A DNA stretch of 64,000 nucleotides from a virus. Positions 17,116-23,575 of the stretch are shown here, in pieces; position 1 is the first letter of the stretch, and each line of letters opens with the position of its first letter. A program made the position numbers and the translations under genes. The DNA lies in the IMG/VR virus record IMGVR_UViG_3300023301_000007, positions 1 to 64,000 of that record; one strand, given 5' to 3'. The notes under the pieces were generated by a model. It was given only the letters and a program-made list of their open reading frames with translations, did not search any database and was not told the DNA's origin.

Positions 17116-17520
17116 ATGAAACATGCAGTATGTGTATTAATTGTAGATGATAACGGCGAAGTGTTATGCGTCTCACGTAAAGATGATTTGATGGATTGGG
17201 GTTTGCCTGGTGGTAAACTTGATGATGGTGAAATGTCAGTCGTAGGAGCCATTAGAGAAACTGCTGAAGAAACTGGTCACAAAATAGTCATTGATAATAT
17301 CGATGAGTATTTTATTGGACGCTGTGGTGATTATAATGTTATAACATATAGAGCAAGCATAGTTGAATATGACTTCATTAAAATCTCACAAAAAGAAACT
17401 GGTGCAGTTGCGTTTCTTGACCCAAGTTATTTATTAAATGGCTCTTTTCGTAAATATAACGAATATTGCTTGTCATTTTTTAATGTTAAAACAAAAGAGG
17501 TATATGATGAAACAGATTGA
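17116..17520 (+). CDS. Nudix hydrolase
   Basis: 134 residues with a complete Nudix box: G33-x5-E39-x7-R47-E48-x2-E51-E52-x-G54, in the context WGLPGGKLDDGE and AIRETAEETGH. Nudix enzymes hydrolyse nucleoside diphosphates linked to other groups and need a divalent metal held by the box glutamates. Phage examples degrade dinucleoside polyphosphates, ADP-ribose or altered nucleotides; the substrate here is not predictable. It overlaps the next small gene by 17 bp. Confidence 0.9.
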   Translation: MKHAVCVLIVDDNGEVLCVSRKDDLMDWGLPGGKLDDGEMSVVGAIRETAEETGHKIVIDNIDEYFIGRCGDYNVITYRASIVEYDFIKISQKETGAVAFLDPSYLLNGSFRKYNEYCLSFFNVKTKEVYDETD

Positions 17521-17623
17521 CACTAATCCAGTTAAGCGTAATATGGACAAAATGCATAAACCAGTTGAGCATAGAGATAAGAAAAAAGATGCTAAACGAG
17601 GTTATATTAAGAATCAAAAGTAG
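17504..17623 (+). CDS. Small basic protein, 39 aa
   Basis: ATG 17504 (or 17507) follows AAAGAGGT. It is rich in lysine and arginine (MKQIDTNPVKRNMDKMHKP, then KKKDAKRGYIKNQK), so it may bind nucleic acid. It overlaps the end of the Nudix gene in another frame. Confidence 0.55.
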   Translation: MMKQIDTNPVKRNMDKMHKPVEHRDKKKDAKRGYIKNQK

Positions 17624-17684
17624 TAATAGTTAAGTGTTTTTATGTTATACTAAATACATATTCAAACACTACTAGGATATGACA

Positions 17685-18158
17685 ATGATTACATTTAGAG
17701 AGTTTTTAAACGAGGGTACTGATAACCACCCATTTTTCATGCATGATGTTTTGATTCCACATAAAGCTAAATATGATATAATCAAGGCGGATGGTACACT
17801 TACTAACCCTAAAGATTTGGGATGGGGTAGTCCCAATTTGACTGCTAGTGACATGCCTTATTACATTGGTACTATTGGATACCGAGTTGTCGGAAAAGAG
17901 GTAGGATACGAGTTATTCGAATTAAATGATTATGACAAAAAAGAATTTGGTAGTAGTAATGTATTTATGGTGTCTGGTGAAAGAATGATACATCAAACCC
18001 GCACTATTGTTAAAATCAAAGGTCAAAAAATATATTTCATCGACAATGAAGCTTATGAGAATGGTGAAATAAAGTTTGAAAGTAGAGGTAATAATATTGT
18101 TCGTATTAGACTTAAAAACGAGAAGTATAATAAAAAAATCGCTGATATGGTAAGTTAA
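17685..18158 (+). CDS. Unknown protein with capsid-targeting-like N-terminus
   Basis: 157 residues beginning MITFREFLNEGTDNHPF; the FREFLNE segment and L-N-E end match the T4 capsid-targeting and protease-cleavage pattern. I chose ATG 17685 because AGGA is 7 bp upstream; ATG 17679 is too close to that site. The rest is a soluble alpha/beta-looking domain with no known family. The leader contains CTAAATACA, a late-promoter-like motif. Probably packaged in the head and cleaved after residue 10; this is inferred. Confidence 0.65.
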   Translation: MITFREFLNEGTDNHPFFMHDVLIPHKAKYDIIKADGTLTNPKDLGWGSPNLTASDMPYYIGTIGYRVVGKEVGYELFELNDYDKKEFGSSNVFMVSGERMIHQTRTIVKIKGQKIYFIDNEAYENGEIKFESRGNNIVRIRLKNEKYNKKIADMVS

Positions 18159-18179
18159 CAGTACAGTTACAATTACAAC

Positions 18180-18297
18180 TTGACCTTACCTATGTATGTT
18201 GCTATAATGTTTATGTAGGTTGGGAAAAGAGGTGTTTATTGCCACTCAACAAACAAACAAACAAACAAACAAACAATTAATTATATTATTGGAGTTT
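18180..18297 (+). promoter_or_regulatory. Strong promoter with shared leader cassette
   Basis: TTGACC at 18180-18185, a 17-bp spacer, TATAAT at 18203-18208. The ~85-nt leader that follows (GTAGGTTGGGAAAAGAGGTG, CACTCAACAAAC) is nearly the same as the minus-strand leader at 32170-32244. Here it carries about seven AAAC units at 18247-18276, whereas the other copy has one or two. It ends in ATTATATTATTGGAG. Confidence 0.8.
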
Positions 18298-18302
18298 ATG
18301 TT

Positions 18303-18578
18303 ATGAATATGTCAGAAATGAATTCAACACCATTTTTTAACTATGCATTACGTCCGGATATTGAGCCAGAAGCGCTCAGTTCAGACCACGAGAAAGCAGA
18401 CGCGCTTAAAAAACTAGTACGTAAGCAAAAATCGGTTTTCTGTTTTGTTGGTGATAGTGAAAAGCTTGTAATAATTGTTGGTTGTAAGAACAGAACTAGT
18501 AACGATGACATTGACCTTTTTACTAGTAAAGATGACGATGGTTGGACAGTTAATCAACTTCAGCCTATCATTGAGTAA
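18303..18578 (+). CDS. Unknown protein, 91 aa
   Basis: It begins MNMSEMNSTPFFNYALRPD and has a VFCFVGDSEKLVIIVG core. ATG 18303 gives the best spacing from GGAG at 18291. It is the first gene after a strong promoter cassette, so it is likely expressed early and highly. No family recognised. Confidence 0.6.
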   Translation: MNMSEMNSTPFFNYALRPDIEPEALSSDHEKADALKKLVRKQKSVFCFVGDSEKLVIIVGCKNRTSNDDIDLFTSKDDDGWTVNQLQPIIE

Positions 18579-18593
18579 TTAATAGGAGGTCAT

Positions 18594-18895
18594 ATAAGCG
18601 TTGGTAAAAGTTGTATTGTTTCTGATGCAATATATGATTGGTTTAACAATAAACGCGAGTATTATATTTTTAACTAATTATAACAGGATTTATATTATAA
18701 TTTTACTTTATTATTAAGTCTAAGTAACGATATACCTGCACCAATCAAGTGCAATGAAGAATATCCTGAAACATGGTTTAATCATACACTTGTTAAATAC
18801 TCGAGGCTGGTAGCATGGTTTAAAGAACATGCTGTGTTAATTGATAGTAACTTTGAAAATGACGGTGAATGTCATTTGGGGTTCGACTCCCACGC
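18594..18895 (+). pseudogene. Probable decayed gene in 18579-18920 gap
   Basis: A strong AGGAGGT site at 18584 is followed by ATA where ATG is expected, then SVGKSCIVSDAIYDWF and a stop at 18677. From about 18710 another frame is open and protein-like (NEEYPETWFNHTLVKYS, VAWFKEHAVLIDSNFE). The two parts may be one gene broken by mutation. The region also holds a T-arm-like string (GGGGTTCGACTCCC at 18878) without an upstream tRNA body. Confidence 0.35.
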
Positions 18896-18924
18896 AAGCC
18901 GCCCATATTTAAGTTGTAATATAG

Positions 18925-18953
18925 TTGACAAGGTATATTATTTTTGTTATACT
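18925..18953 (+). promoter_or_regulatory. Candidate early promoter
   Basis: TTGACA at 18925-18930, a 17-bp spacer and TATACT at 18948-18953 with an extended TG. The leader to 19004 ends in ATTATATTATTGGGAG. Confidence 0.7.
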
Positions 18954-19004
18954 ATTTTAGTAAGTTAGAAGTTTAGCAGTTAATTATATTATTGGGAGTT
19001 TATT

Positions 19005-19142
19005 ATGTCAAAAGAAATAACGTACGGTTACTTTTTTCTACTTGGTGGATTGACTAATCCTAAATGTAGTACACGGTCTGTTTATAATGGCGATGTGTAT
19101 ATGTACAGAAGATATTTTAAAATGTTTGATATTATTGCGTAA
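19005..19142 (+). CDS. Small unknown protein, 45 aa
   Basis: ATG 19005 follows ATTGGGAGTT. It begins MSKEITYGYFFLLGGL and ends FKMFDIIA. It is the first gene after a strong promoter, upstream of the tRNA cluster. No motif. Confidence 0.55.
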   Translation: MSKEITYGYFFLLGGLTNPKCSTRSVYNGDVYMYRRYFKMFDIIA

Positions 19143-19162
19143 ATACAATTAAAAAAAATCAT

Positions 19163-19240
19163 GTGCCCTTAGTTTAGCGGTCTAAAACACACAGCTCATA
19201 ACTGTCGAGAGCGTGAGTTCAAATCTCACAGGGCGCACCA
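19163..19240 (+). tRNA. tRNA-Met (CAT)
   Basis: The acceptor stem pairs GTGCCCT with AGGGCGC, followed by A and an encoded CCA. The anticodon loop CTCATAA reads CAT. The T-arm carries GTTCAAATC. It could read AUG as elongator Met; Ile2 after lysidine modification cannot be excluded. Confidence 0.85.
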
Positions 19241-19265
19241 TATATTTATATTATTGGAGTTACTA

Positions 19266-19532
19266 ATGAAAGATTTATTATTAGAAGTAATGAAGCTCAA
19301 TAAAAATAACAAACACTGGACTAAAGTGTTTACAACAGAACATCCTATGTTGTATCTATTCTCACAAAACTATTACATTAAGGTTTATGAGAAAGATAGT
19401 GATACCGCGATACTTGGCGCTATAAGTACAATTAACGATAAGTTGTTAGACACTATACATTGCCATACGGATGTAGACGCTGTAAATACAACTATAACAG
19501 TGCTTGTACATAGACAAAAAAGTATGTTATGA
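19266..19532 (+). CDS. Unknown protein, 88 aa
   Basis: I chose ATG 19266, which follows ATATTATTGGAGTT. It begins MKDLLLEVMKLNKNNKHW. Basic N-terminus and soluble; no motif. It lies between two tRNA genes. Confidence 0.6.
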   Translation: MKDLLLEVMKLNKNNKHWTKVFTTEHPMLYLFSQNYYIKVYEKDSDTAILGAISTINDKLLDTIHCHTDVDAVNTTITVLVHRQKSML

Positions 19533-19600
19533 TAAGCATATCAATTAGATGTTAAATTAATTTTTATATATTATAGTAAGTACAAGTAAAAAAAGAATAT

Positions 19601-19688
19601 GGAAGTCAGGCGAATACGGTTTGTCGCACCGGACTGTAAATCCGGCACTCACCATAGTATTTGGGTTCGAATCCCAAGGCTTCCACCA
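19601..19688 (+). tRNA. tRNA-Tyr (GTA), long variable arm
   Basis: The acceptor GGAAGTC pairs with GGCTTCC, then ACCA. The anticodon stem CCGGA/TCCGG frames CTGTAAA, giving GTA. A long variable arm and a GGGTTCGAATCCC T-arm fit class II tRNA-Tyr. 88 nt. Confidence 0.9.
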
Positions 19689-19692
19689 TTTA

Positions 19693-19767
19693 CGGGTCTA
19701 GCTTAATTGAATAAAGCGGCATACTATGGTGTATGTAGACATTGGTTTGATTCCAGTTACCCGACCA
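19693..19767 (+). tRNA. Pro-like tRNA with abnormal anticodon loop
   Basis: It has the C1-G72 pair and A73-CCA end typical of tRNA-Pro, a D-stem GCTT/AAGC and a good T-arm (ATTGG/CCAGT). The lower two acceptor pairs are mismatched. The anticodon stem GCATA/TATGT leaves an 8-nt loop CTATGGTG; the alternative stem CATAC/GTATG leaves 6 nt. TGG is present in the loop, but position 33 is not a normal T. It may be a decayed tRNA or an unusual decoder. Confidence 0.5.
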
Positions 19768-19796
19768 CTTTTAATAATAGTAGGAGATATACAATA

Positions 19797-20164
19797 ATGA
19801 AAACGTTTGAAGAGTATTTACAAGAAAGTAGTTCACGTGATGGGTATTTTGGTGTCCTGCCACACCAGGTGAAATACCGTTACTTGATGTTGTTCAACGC
19901 GTATTGAGTCAAAAGAATATTGATTTTACAGTTTTTCCATCGCGTGGTCTTGGTGATACTTTTATTACAGTTGAATACACACAATATAATGAAGCGTTAG
20001 GTATTGTTGATAAAAAACTTGCTAATTTTGAACATTTAGGTAATAAAGGTCGTGTTATTGATACCGTGGTAGTTCGCACATCGCAAGACTCACGTATTAC
20101 TAATGCTGTTTCATACACTGCTAAAAGTTCTGGTAAAGGTGTTACTAAAAAAGTAACTAAGTAA
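19797..20164 (+). pseudogene. Capsid-targeting-like protein gene with -1 frameshift
   Basis: ATG 19797 follows AGGAGAT and gives MKTFEEYLQESSSRDGYFGV, whose start is almost the T4 internal-protein leader. That frame stops at 19907. The -1 frame is open from 19841 to 20164 and reads PGEIPLLDVVQRVLSQKNI, then FITVEYTQYNEAL, clearly coding. The switch must fall in 19841-19870. It could be a recent indel, a sequencing error or programmed frameshifting. No classical slippery heptamer is obvious. Confidence 0.6.
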
Positions 20165-20231
20165 ATGTTTAATACGGTCATGTAGGTTAAGACTAAAGTT
20201 GCAATTGATACTTAAAATCCTACCCTAATAC

Positions 20232-20307
20232 ACTTCCATAGCTCAGTTGGTAGAGCAGTAGCCCGATAAGCTATTTGTCCCTGGTTCAAGTCCAGGTGGA
20301 AGTACCA
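20232..20307 (+). tRNA. tRNA-Ile (GAT) with C33
   Basis: The acceptor ACTTCCA/TGGAAGT, then ACCA. D-arm GCTCAGTTGGTAGAGC. The anticodon stem GTAGC/GCTAT frames CCGATAA, giving GAT. The base before the anticodon is C, not the near-universal T33. Otherwise a complete 76-nt cloverleaf. Confidence 0.85.
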
Positions 20308-20326
20308 CTTTACATAGATGTTTTAG

Positions 20327-20500
20327 GGATGCGTTAGTATAAGAAATCATAGTATGCGGAATAATTAACCATTACATACTAGGATTGGATATTAGGCGTT
20401 AATGTCTGTCTGTTGTACACCAGAAACACATTAAACTTGAGCTTATTACAACATTACTATGATGGTAGTGGAGATGTTCCAATATGACGGGCACGCATCC
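20327..20500 (+). other. Possible structured RNA closed by 8-bp helix
   Basis: GGATGCGT (20327-20334) and ACGCATCC (20493-20500) are exact complements that would close a 174-nt RNA between the tRNA-Ile and the gene at 20537. Inside it, TTAATGT and ACATTAA form another hairpin. No tRNA body or ORF fits the segment. Confidence 0.3.
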
Positions 20501-20536
20501 TTAAAACATTTACTTTTTATATTATTGGAGTTATAT

Positions 20537-20809
20537 ATGATTTATGTTCTACTAGTTATTTTTATTGGATTTTGTATTGCGTGTTTGGTAACTTTTATGC
20601 GTAGTGAAAGACCCTCAAAAGTTATGTGTAAAAAACATATCAGCAAACAGATTGCTAAGGTTTTGAAAAAAGAACAGAAGTTTGCCAATGCTGCTAAACG
20701 CGCTAAAAATAAAGGAGATTTTAATTTAGTAGCAGTTCATCGCTTGAATGAAAGTATCTTCTTTAAAAAGCGTAGAGAGTTAGAAAAAGATTTAGATTCA
20801 ATGATGTAA
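20537..20809 (+). CDS. Small membrane-anchored basic protein, 90 aa
   Basis: ATG 20537 follows ATATTATTGGAGTT. One N-terminal membrane segment (IYVLLVIFIGFCIACLVTFM) is followed by a lysine-rich helical cytoplasmic part (KKHISKQIAKVLKKEQKF, FFKKRRELEKDLDSMM). Likely an inner-membrane protein with a charged coiled tail. Function unknown. Confidence 0.6.
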   Translation: MIYVLLVIFIGFCIACLVTFMRSERPSKVMCKKHISKQIAKVLKKEQKFANAAKRAKNKGDFNLVAVHRLNESIFFKKRRELEKDLDSMM

Positions 20810-20816
20810 CAATTAT

Positions 20817-20902
20817 GGAAGGTAAACCAACGAGGTGTTGGAGCCGCCTGCTAAGCGTACTGTCTGTAACCGGATACATTTCGATTATGTTGCCTTCCTC
20901 CA
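20817..20902 (+). tRNA. tRNA-Ser (GCT)
   Basis: The acceptor GGAAGGT pairs with GCCTTCC, then T and CCA. D-stem CCAA/TTGG. The anticodon loop CTGCTAA reads GCT. A long variable arm identifies class II tRNA-Ser. The discriminator base T is unusual, since G is typical for Ser. The T-arm is short (ACAT/ATGT with TTCGATT). Confidence 0.8.
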
Positions 20903-20918
20903 TATTTAGGATTATATT

Positions 20919-21146
20919 ATGAACGCTCTATTGTTACACGTTAAAAAACTTGTAAATACTATCAAAAAGCGCTATGATAAAAGAATGTATTGCGTTATTA
21001 CTACGCCATTAAATACTTATAGAGGCGTTGATTATAGTTCATTACGTGTTACAGTTGATACTTTGCAATTTGACTATTACGGTGCTACTGTATACGTAAG
21101 TAATGACACCGTTAAGATTAGTTTAATACACAACCAAAGGAAATAA
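20919..21146 (+). CDS. Unknown protein, 75 aa
   Basis: It begins MNALLLHVKKLVNTIKKRYD, basic at the start and then beta-rich. It lies inside the tRNA cluster. No motif recognised. Confidence 0.55.
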   Translation: MNALLLHVKKLVNTIKKRYDKRMYCVITTPLNTYRGVDYSSLRVTVDTLQFDYYGATVYVSNDTVKISLIHNQRK

Positions 21147-21150
21147 TATA

Positions 21151-21393
21151 ATGCTATCGTTTGAAGAATATATCAATGAAAGTAAAAGTGCAAAACTAGG
21201 TCAGGCTGACAAACTGTCAAAGGCAAATGAGTTTAAAGATGAAGTTCGTTATACTGCCACTGTTGGTGATGATGAATATGAAGTATTTGTCGCTAAGTCA
21301 ACAAGTCTTGATAAAAGTGAAACTCTAGCTACACTTAAAACTAAGAAAGTTGCTGTTAATCGCACAACAAAGAACAATATTACAGTTCGATAA
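21151..21393 (+). CDS. Small protein with capsid-targeting-like N-terminus
   Basis: 80 residues starting MLSFEEYINESKSAKLGQ; FEEYINE ends in I-N-E, matching the T4 prohead-protease (L/I)-x-E rule. The remaining ~70 residues are lysine-rich and small, like T4 internal proteins. The ATG is 5 bp after the previous stop, with AAAGGAAAT upstream. Inferred to be an injected head protein. Confidence 0.65.
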   Translation: MLSFEEYINESKSAKLGQADKLSKANEFKDEVRYTATVGDDEYEVFVAKSTSLDKSETLATLKTKKVAVNRTTKNNITVR

Positions 21394-21400
21394 TTAATAA

Positions 21401-21476
21401 TGCTTAGTAGCTCAGTTGGTAGAGCAGTAGACTGTTAATCTATTGGTCGCAGGTTCGAGCCCTGCCTAAGCAGCCA
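21401..21476 (+). tRNA. tRNA-Asn (GTT)
   Basis: The acceptor TGCTTAG/CTAAGCA, then G and CCA. The anticodon loop CTGTTAA gives GTT. D-arm GCTCAGTTGGTAGAGC and T-arm GCAGG/CCTGC are normal. 76 nt. Confidence 0.93.
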
Positions 21477-21574
21477 TTTTAAAATTAGCTTTAGGTAACG
21501 ATGTGTATTATGTTTTAAGGCACACCCTAAGGACAATGGTTCTACTAGTCCCATGTCTCAATACTAGTAATTAC

Positions 21575-21650
21575 GCTGGAATAGCTCAGTTGGTAGAGCA
21601 GGGAACTTGTAATTCTCAGGTCGTGAGTTCAAATCTTACTTTCAGCACCA
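21575..21650 (+). tRNA. tRNA-Thr (TGT)
   Basis: The acceptor GCTGGAA/TTTCAGC (one G-T pair), then ACCA. The anticodon stem GGGAA/TTCTC frames CTTGTAA, giving TGT. 76 nt. Confidence 0.92.
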
Positions 21651-21676
21651 CATATTTATATTATTGGAGATACATT

Positions 21677-21883
21677 ATGAAATATGCAATCGAAATTGTT
21701 AATGCTTTTATACAAGAGAAAAAAGCAACGTTGAGTGATATTAAAAAACACCCAATGTATAACAGAGGTAATCACGATGTTAGTATTACCTTAACCGTCA
21801 ATGTACGAGAAATTGAAAGTCAAATCAAAGTTTTACAGGACGTTAAAAAGCAAATGCAATTGACTGATAAAGTATCCGAGTAA
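21677..21883 (+). CDS. Unknown protein, 68 aa
   Basis: ATG 21677 follows ATATTATTGGAGAT; the longer open frame upstream runs through the tRNA-Thr gene and is not coding. It begins MKYAIEIVNAFIQEKKATL and ends in a helical, charged stretch. No motif. Confidence 0.6.
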   Translation: MKYAIEIVNAFIQEKKATLSDIKKHPMYNRGNHDVSITLTVNVREIESQIKVLQDVKKQMQLTDKVSE

Positions 21884-21887
21884 AGGC

Positions 21888-21982
21888 GTAACCTTAGGTG
21901 TCGTGGCACGGAGTTGATGCGCCTTGCTAGTCAAGGAGAAAGAGAGTTCCTAACCTATAGTAAAGTGAACTACGCACTGAAC
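21888..21982 (+). other. Possible small RNA or decayed class II tRNA
   Basis: A GC-richer, non-coding segment directly upstream of a strong terminator. It has a hairpin CCTTG...CAAGG around CTAGT and a distal pair GGTGT (about 21898) with ACACC (21981-21985). It resembles a broken tRNA with a long variable arm, but the T-loop and CCA end are missing. Confidence 0.25.
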
Positions 21983-22016
21983 ACCGCTTATACTTAATGG
22001 TATAAGCGGTTTTTTA
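21983..22016 (+). terminator. Rho-independent terminator
   Basis: An 11-bp stem ACCGCTTATAC/GTATAAGCGGT (21983-21993 with 22000-22010), a 6-nt loop and a T-tract. It ends the tRNA and small-gene cluster. Confidence 0.9.
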
Positions 22017-22036
22017 TTGGTTATTTTTAAAACTAA

Positions 22037-22118
22037 TTGACAAGCGTGTCATATATTGTTATAGTTAGTACGCAGGTTAGGAGATAGGCACTTAAATTAT
22101 ATTATTGGAGTAATTATT
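22037..22118 (+). promoter_or_regulatory. Strong promoter with shared leader
   Basis: TTGACA at 22037-22042, a 17-bp spacer, TATAGT at 22060-22065. The leader GTACGCAGGTTAGGAGATAGG is close to the minus-strand leader at 33700-33736, and it ends in AATTATATTATTGGAG. Confidence 0.8.
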
Positions 22119-22397
22119 ATGTCAAACATTAAAAAAGTTCACTTCGCAGAATTCGTTTTAAATATTTTAGACGTAGAGTTCAATACAGCTGATATCAACA
22201 TTGATAAAGATGGTAGAGTTATTGACATTGATATTAATGATATGAGTATCCTAATGTTGTTCTCAAGTGATATGAAAATCGTTAGACAATTCCACGTTAT
22301 GCAAAATGGAGAGACATTTTACAAAAAACGTAATAGTCCAGTTAGTGCATTACTAAAAGACATTGACGAAATTCATTCTGTATTGAATATTGCGTAG
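22119..22397 (+). CDS. Unknown protein, 92 aa
   Basis: It begins MSNIKKVHFAEFVLNILDVE. Acidic and aspartate-rich. First gene after a strong promoter, so probably early. A weak hairpin with a T6 run at 22418-22440 follows. No family recognised. Confidence 0.6.
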   Translation: MSNIKKVHFAEFVLNILDVEFNTADINIDKDGRVIDIDINDMSILMLFSSDMKIVRQFHVMQNGETFYKKRNSPVSALLKDIDEIHSVLNIA

Positions 22398-22456
22398 CAT
22401 TGTTTACTTTGACACATCTAGTCTATTAAACTAGTTTTTTATATAAGGATTATAAT

Positions 22457-22669
22457 ATGGCAAGCGAGAGATATTTCCACGTTGCATTTACTACTGATAA
22501 CACACGTGGAGCAATACAATTTAAAACGGACAACTACCAATACGTTAACCTAAAAGTATTGACCAAACATATAGAAACTGATTTTTTTAAACATGGTATG
22601 CAAGGTATGTTAGTTATAACAAATATATTGGAGTTAGATAAAAGCGATTATATGGACTTTATGCGTTAA
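22457..22669 (+). CDS. Unknown protein, 70 aa
   Basis: It begins MASERYFHVAFTTDNTRGAI after AAGGAT. Beta-strand pattern at the N-terminus; no known motif. Spaced 12 bp from the HicB-like gene. Confidence 0.55.
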   Translation: MASERYFHVAFTTDNTRGAIQFKTDNYQYVNLKVLTKHIETDFFKHGMQGMLVITNILELDKSDYMDFMR

Positions 22670-22681
22670 TAGGAGTAAAAA

Positions 22682-23113
22682 ATGAGTAATGAAATTATTG
22701 ATAAGTTAGTTATCACTGATGATGACCAGAATAAAATGGTAGTAGAAAACCGCGTGATTGAAAGTGAAGATTTATTAGTTATTAATGTTGGCAGCCAATC
22801 AATTTATCTAAGTGAAGATGCTGATATTATTGCAATTATTCGATATGCGGCAAAACACTTAACAGTAAGTGAACCCGTACATACATGCAATAAAACGTCA
22901 CAATATTCATATCCAGCAACGTTCCAACAAGAAAATGGTGTATTTGCGGTAACGTTTCGTGATGTTCCAAGCGCTATAACACAAGGCGATACGTTTATAG
23001 AAGCTGTTGATATGGCACAAGACGCGCTGTTAGTAATGTTGATTGGCAAGACTGATATGCCGCGTCCTAGTATCCCAATCAATGGCGATGTCGTTATTAC
23101 TATTACATTATAA
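22682..23113 (+). CDS. HicB-like protein
   Basis: 143 residues. The C-terminal half (YPATFQQENGVFAVTFRDVP, TQGDTFIEAVDMAQDALLVML) is a HicB-type domain as in antitoxins of HicAB systems. The N-terminal ~65 residues are different and have no DNA-binding motif that I recognise. No HicA toxin is adjacent; the next gene does not look like one. It may be a stand-alone antitoxin against a host toxin or a regulator; both are guesses. Confidence 0.7.
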   Translation: MSNEIIDKLVITDDDQNKMVVENRVIESEDLLVINVGSQSIYLSEDADIIAIIRYAAKHLTVSEPVHTCNKTSQYSYPATFQQENGVFAVTFRDVPSAITQGDTFIEAVDMAQDALLVMLIGKTDMPRPSIPINGDVVITITL

Positions 23114-23144
23114 GGGCGCGGCATGCGTATATTTTGGGCGGTGC

Positions 23145-23173
23145 TTTACATTGCAATATATACATGCTAGTAT
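23145..23173 (+). promoter_or_regulatory. Candidate promoter
   Basis: TTTACA at 23145-23150, a 17-bp spacer and TAGTAT at 23168-23173 with upstream TGC. It drives the 23204 gene and the ligase. Confidence 0.6.
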
Positions 23174-23203
23174 TAAACAATAAATTAAATCATTTGGAGT
23201 ATT

Positions 23204-23575
23204 ATGAATACGTATATTAGCATTTACCGTACCGATGCGCAAAAACAGGATAACAAACACGTGCAACTAACAACAATACGCGAAGAATATAAAGACCATA
23301 TCCTAGAGCTAAAACTTGTCATTAATGGTATTGTACAATTGAGCGGATATGCCAATTCAAGTGACACTATTTTGACAGTCCAATATGACAGTGCTCACTT
23401 TAGAAATCACGGACTAGTATCAAAGGTTGCACCTCATTTCTATATGAAAGATGAAGACCCGTATCAACATTATATTAATATTGCTGATATACCAAAACCA
23501 TTAAAAATATATGTTGCTAACTGGCGCACTGATAAAACATCAAAACTTATATACGAAGATAAAGAGGATTTCTAA
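23204..23575 (+). CDS. Unknown protein upstream of DNA ligase
   Basis: 123 residues beginning MNTYISIYRTDAQKQDNKH. Its stop directly abuts the ligase start, so the two are cotranscribed and probably coupled. The sequence suggests a small beta-rich fold. No motif recognised. Confidence 0.6.
   Translation: MNTYISIYRTDAQKQDNKHVQLTTIREEYKDHILELKLVINGIVQLSGYANSSDTILTVQYDSAHFRNHGLVSKVAPHFYMKDEDPYQHYINIADIPKPLKIYVANWRTDKTSKLIYEDKEDF

Noticed and set aside
18247-18276. AAAC tandem units as a CRISPR-like or phase-variation repeat
   Set aside because: The units are only 4 bp and lie in a non-coding leader that is otherwise shared with 32170-32244; simple slippage expansion explains them.
18870-18902. 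T-arm-like string ending in GCCCAT suggesting a tRNA
   Set aside because: No matching 5' acceptor strand, D-arm or anticodon arm is found in the upstream 90 bp, and the string is in an open protein-like frame.
22682-23575. Complete HicAB toxin-antitoxin pair
   Set aside because: Only a HicB-like domain is present; the adjacent 123-residue protein is too long and does not show a HicA double-stranded RNA-binding fold.
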